Assembly: GCF_025149945.1 (NCBI RefSeq)
Contig: NZ_JALXVH010000031.1
Location: 1-31,490 of the forward strand
From: Kocuria sp. p3-SID1428
Lineage (GTDB): Bacteria > Actinomycetota > Actinomycetes > Actinomycetales > Micrococcaceae
Length of the DNA: 31,490 bases
Reading direction: 5' to 3'
Shown: positions 29,924 through 31,490 of the stretch, piece after piece
How the letters are laid out: every line of letters starts with the position of its first letter
Position numbering within the stretch: the stretch's first letter is position 1
The notes under the pieces: model-generated
Told to the model about the DNA's origin: nothing
Databases searched by the model: none
What the model saw: the letters and a program-made list of their open reading frames with translations, nothing else
Translations under genes and position numbers: made by a program

Positions 29924-30063
29924 GCTCACTGAGCCTCCTGGGCCGGGATCCCGCGGGACAGCCGCGGAGTGTTTGCCATCATGAATGCATGGCTCGTCAT
30001 GTGATCTGACCACCCGTGACGCCGGATGTCCAGCCCCGCATCCCCGTCGCGAGCCCCAGCTGG

Positions 30064-30069
30064 CAGGAT
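30064..30069 (+). promoter_or_regulatory. Putative leaderless -10 box
   Basis: CAGGAT ends 6 bases before the ATG at 30076, identical in sequence and spacing to the box of the alkyltransferase-like gene. Confidence 0.4.
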
Positions 30070-30075
30070 GCGGAC

Positions 30076-30723
30076 ATGACCGAGCCATCGCAGAAGCGCC
30101 GCAGGGCCCGTCGCGCGCTGGTCCAGCACGGGGTCGCCTTCACCTGGGGATTCGCGGAAGCCACGGTCTTCTTCGTCGTCCCGGATGCCTGGACCTCCGC
30201 CGTGGGGCTGCGCCGCCCCGGTCGGGCGCAGGCCCTGACCCTCACAGCCACAGCCGGGGCCGTTCTCGGCGGGGCCGTGGTCCACCGCTGGTCGGCGCGC
30301 ACGGATCCCGCTCGCTCCGCGACCCTGGCGGCGCGGATCCCCGCCATCAGCTCCGCGATGGTCGCCAAGGTCGATGCCCAGATGAGCACCCGCGGCTTCT
30401 CCGCGCTGATGATCGGGCCGTTCACCGGCACCCCGTACAAGCTCTACGCCCGCTCGGCCGCAGCGCAGGGCATGCCTCTCAGCGGGCTCGCTCTCTGGAC
30501 TCTCCCCGCCCGGCTCGCACGCTTCGTGCCGGTCACCGCGGTGATCTCGGGGATCGCGGCTCTAGCCCGGCGCAGCGGGCTCAGCGCCCCGGATCGCGGC
30601 CTCCCGCGGCTGCTGGGGGTCTCGCCGCGCACGGTCGAGCTGGCGATCTTCCTGGCCGGCTGGGCCGCGTTCTACACGTGGTTCTTCCGCTCGGTCGGCC
30701 GCGACGACGACCGCGCCGCCTGA
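30076..30723 (+). CDS. Small membrane protein of unknown function
   Basis: A 215-residue protein I cannot assign with certainty. It has a basic start, then hydrophobic segments at about 20-40, 50-68, 105-120, 130-158 and 190-205. WGFAEATVFFVVPDAW (24-39) and GTPYKLYARSAAAQGMP (about 117-133) look like conserved motifs; the second, with the nearby RLARFVP, recalls the DedA/VTT type of lipid-handling membrane proteins. It is divergent from the YnbA/YnbB-like phospholipid genes, so a link to lipid traffic is possible but unproven. Confidence 0.75.
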   Translation: MTEPSQKRRRARRALVQHGVAFTWGFAEATVFFVVPDAWTSAVGLRRPGRAQALTLTATAGAVLGGAVVHRWSARTDPARSATLAARIPAISSAMVAKVDAQMSTRGFSALMIGPFTGTPYKLYARSAAAQGMPLSGLALWTLPARLARFVPVTAVISGIAALARRSGLSAPDRGLPRLLGVSPRTVELAIFLAGWAAFYTWFFRSVGRDDDRAA

Positions 30724-30747
30724 CCCCCTCCCCTCCCGCACCACCCC

Positions 30748-30807
30748 GCCGAGTGGATACTGCATTGCGCTATTCGCCTCGATAGCGCAACGGGGTATCC
30801 ACTCGGC
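30748..30807. repeat. Repeat family 2, copy 2: 60-base double-stem palindrome
   Basis: Outer stem GCCGAGTGGATAC/GTATCCACTCGGC (13 bp), inner stem TTGCGCTAT/ATAGCGCAA (9 bp), loop TCGCCTCG. It has the same length and plan as copy 1 and again lies exactly between two convergent stop codons (30723 and 30821). Confidence 0.85.
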
Positions 30808-30820
30808 CCGGGTAGGGAGG

Positions 30821-31462
30821 TCAGGGGATGAGGGTGGCGTAGACGACGTAGTTGTCGTCCCACAGCCCCGTCTCGGGGTCGTAGCCGTCGCAGGTGATCA
30901 GGCGCAGCTGGGCGTCGTCGGTGTTGCCGTAGACCTTCTCCGTAGCGAAGTCGTCCTTGGGATATGCCTCGCCGTAGTCGACTGCGAACGTGGCCGTGGA
31001 GCCGTCCTCACGCTCGATCTGGATCTCGTCGCCGGGCTGCAGATCGCGCAGGCCCGCGAACACGCCGTCGCTGCCGTCCTCCTCGTTGACGTGGCCCAGC
31101 AGGATCGACGGCCCGAGCTCACCAGGGGTGGGCGACTTGTCGTACCAAGAGGCCGGGGAGCCAGGGCCCGTGGGCGGCACCTCGAGCGAGCCGTTGTCCC
31201 GCAGCCCCAGGTACAGCAGCTCGGAGTCGGTGCCGATCGCCGGGATCCGCACGCTCGTGGGCATGGATTCAGGCAGCACGACGGGGTCTTGTCCGGGCGA
31301 GGGCGTCGACGATGCCGTGGAGGGCGACGCCGGGACAGCGGGGGCCGTCGAGACAGAAGGCTCCGGTGACCTATCGTCCTGGGCCTCGCCGCCCGAGCAG
31401 CCGCTCAGGACCACGACGAGTCCGAGTGCCGCGGCCAGGCGAGCGGGCGGGACGATCCTCAT
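30821..31462 (-). CDS. Class F-like sortase domain lipoprotein
   Basis: A 213-residue secreted lipoprotein: a signal peptide with lipobox VLSGC (C22), a Ser/Pro/Thr/Ala linker to about residue 62, then one sortase domain. The catalytic His (LLGHVN, H124) and Cys (LITCDG, C191) are present. Sortases also use an Arg a few residues after the Cys; here the segment after C191 (DPETGLWDDNYVVYATLIP) contains no Arg at all. Class F sortases in actinobacteria are usually anchored by a helix rather than a lipid. Sorting substrate is unknown, and no LPXTG protein is visible in the window. AGAGGA lies 8 bases before the ATG. Confidence 0.87.
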   Translation of the reverse strand: MRIVPPARLAAALGLVVVLSGCSGGEAQDDRSPEPSVSTAPAVPASPSTASSTPSPGQDPVVLPESMPTSVRIPAIGTDSELLYLGLRDNGSLEVPPTGPGSPASWYDKSPTPGELGPSILLGHVNEEDGSDGVFAGLRDLQPGDEIQIEREDGSTATFAVDYGEAYPKDDFATEKVYGNTDDAQLRLITCDGYDPETGLWDDNYVVYATLIP

Positions 31463-31490
31463 GGTCGTGATCCTCTCTGCGATGACGATG

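Overview
The window is high-GC DNA (about 70% by eye) with GTG starts, densely packed genes, a Rv-type DtxR/IdeR iron box and many start codons that sit 6-7 bases after a TANNNT-like -10 hexamer. This points to an actinobacterium, most likely of the order Micrococcales (inference; no rRNA or tRNA gene is present to anchor it). I see 29 protein-coding genes, no RNA genes, no insertion sequence and no CRISPR array. It reads as chromosomal accessory/housekeeping DNA rather than a phage or plasmid.

Layout from left to right. 52-2825: a membrane-anchored phospholipase D/cardiolipin-synthase-like enzyme and a divergent YihY/BrkB membrane protein. 2844-5615: three tandem paralogues of a small four-helix membrane protein, one carrying a long Ser-Tyr-Gly-Gln low-complexity domain. 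5697-7945: a MacB/FtsX-type ABC exporter pair. 8187-9357: an orphan TOPRIM protein of OLD-nuclease type with a small DUF6953-like gene. 9520-10359: a degenerate PhzF-like protein. 10421-11878: an aldehyde dehydrogenase. 12034-14552: a TetR regulator and a 14-helix drug exporter in one operon, with two putative operators. 14758-17040: a SulP anion permease and an ASCH protein, each bracketed by copies of one long interspersed repeat. 17175-19556: an NAD(P)-dependent MDR reductase, an intact PhzF protein and a DUF2200 protein. 19740-20297: a Cys-less alkyltransferase homologue. 20395-21320: an iron-box-controlled HugZ/DUF2470-like gene with a frameshift near its end. 21327-23828: pirin, a small GNAT acetyltransferase and an Acr3-like transporter. 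23780-27985: a taurine/sulfonate ABC transporter divergent from an alkanesulfonate monooxygenase. 28083-29923: a CdsA and CDP-alcohol phosphotransferase pair resembling E. coli YnbB/YnbA. 30076-31462: a small membrane protein and a class-F-like sortase lipoprotein.

How the genes work together: the clearest unit is sulfur scavenging (TauC-TauB-TauA import, SsuD desulfonation), with the SulP permease as a second anion route. The TetR/MFS pair is a classic self-regulated efflux module. The YnbA/YnbB-like pair should activate phosphatidate to CDP-diacylglycerol and transfer it to an unknown alcohol. The HugZ-like gene is the only one with a recognisable iron-starvation switch.

The most unusual content is non-coding: (i) an approximately 85-base repeat in three same-orientation copies between 14617 and 17141, with overlapping arms that can form mutually exclusive hairpins; (ii) a different 60-base double-stem palindrome found exactly between the stop codons of two convergent gene pairs (28016 and 30748); and (iii) a short 30-base-period direct repeat at 19655. 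Several enzymes also look like pseudo-enzymes (alkyltransferase with PVHR in place of PCHR, PhzF without its His and Asp, sortase without the usual Arg).
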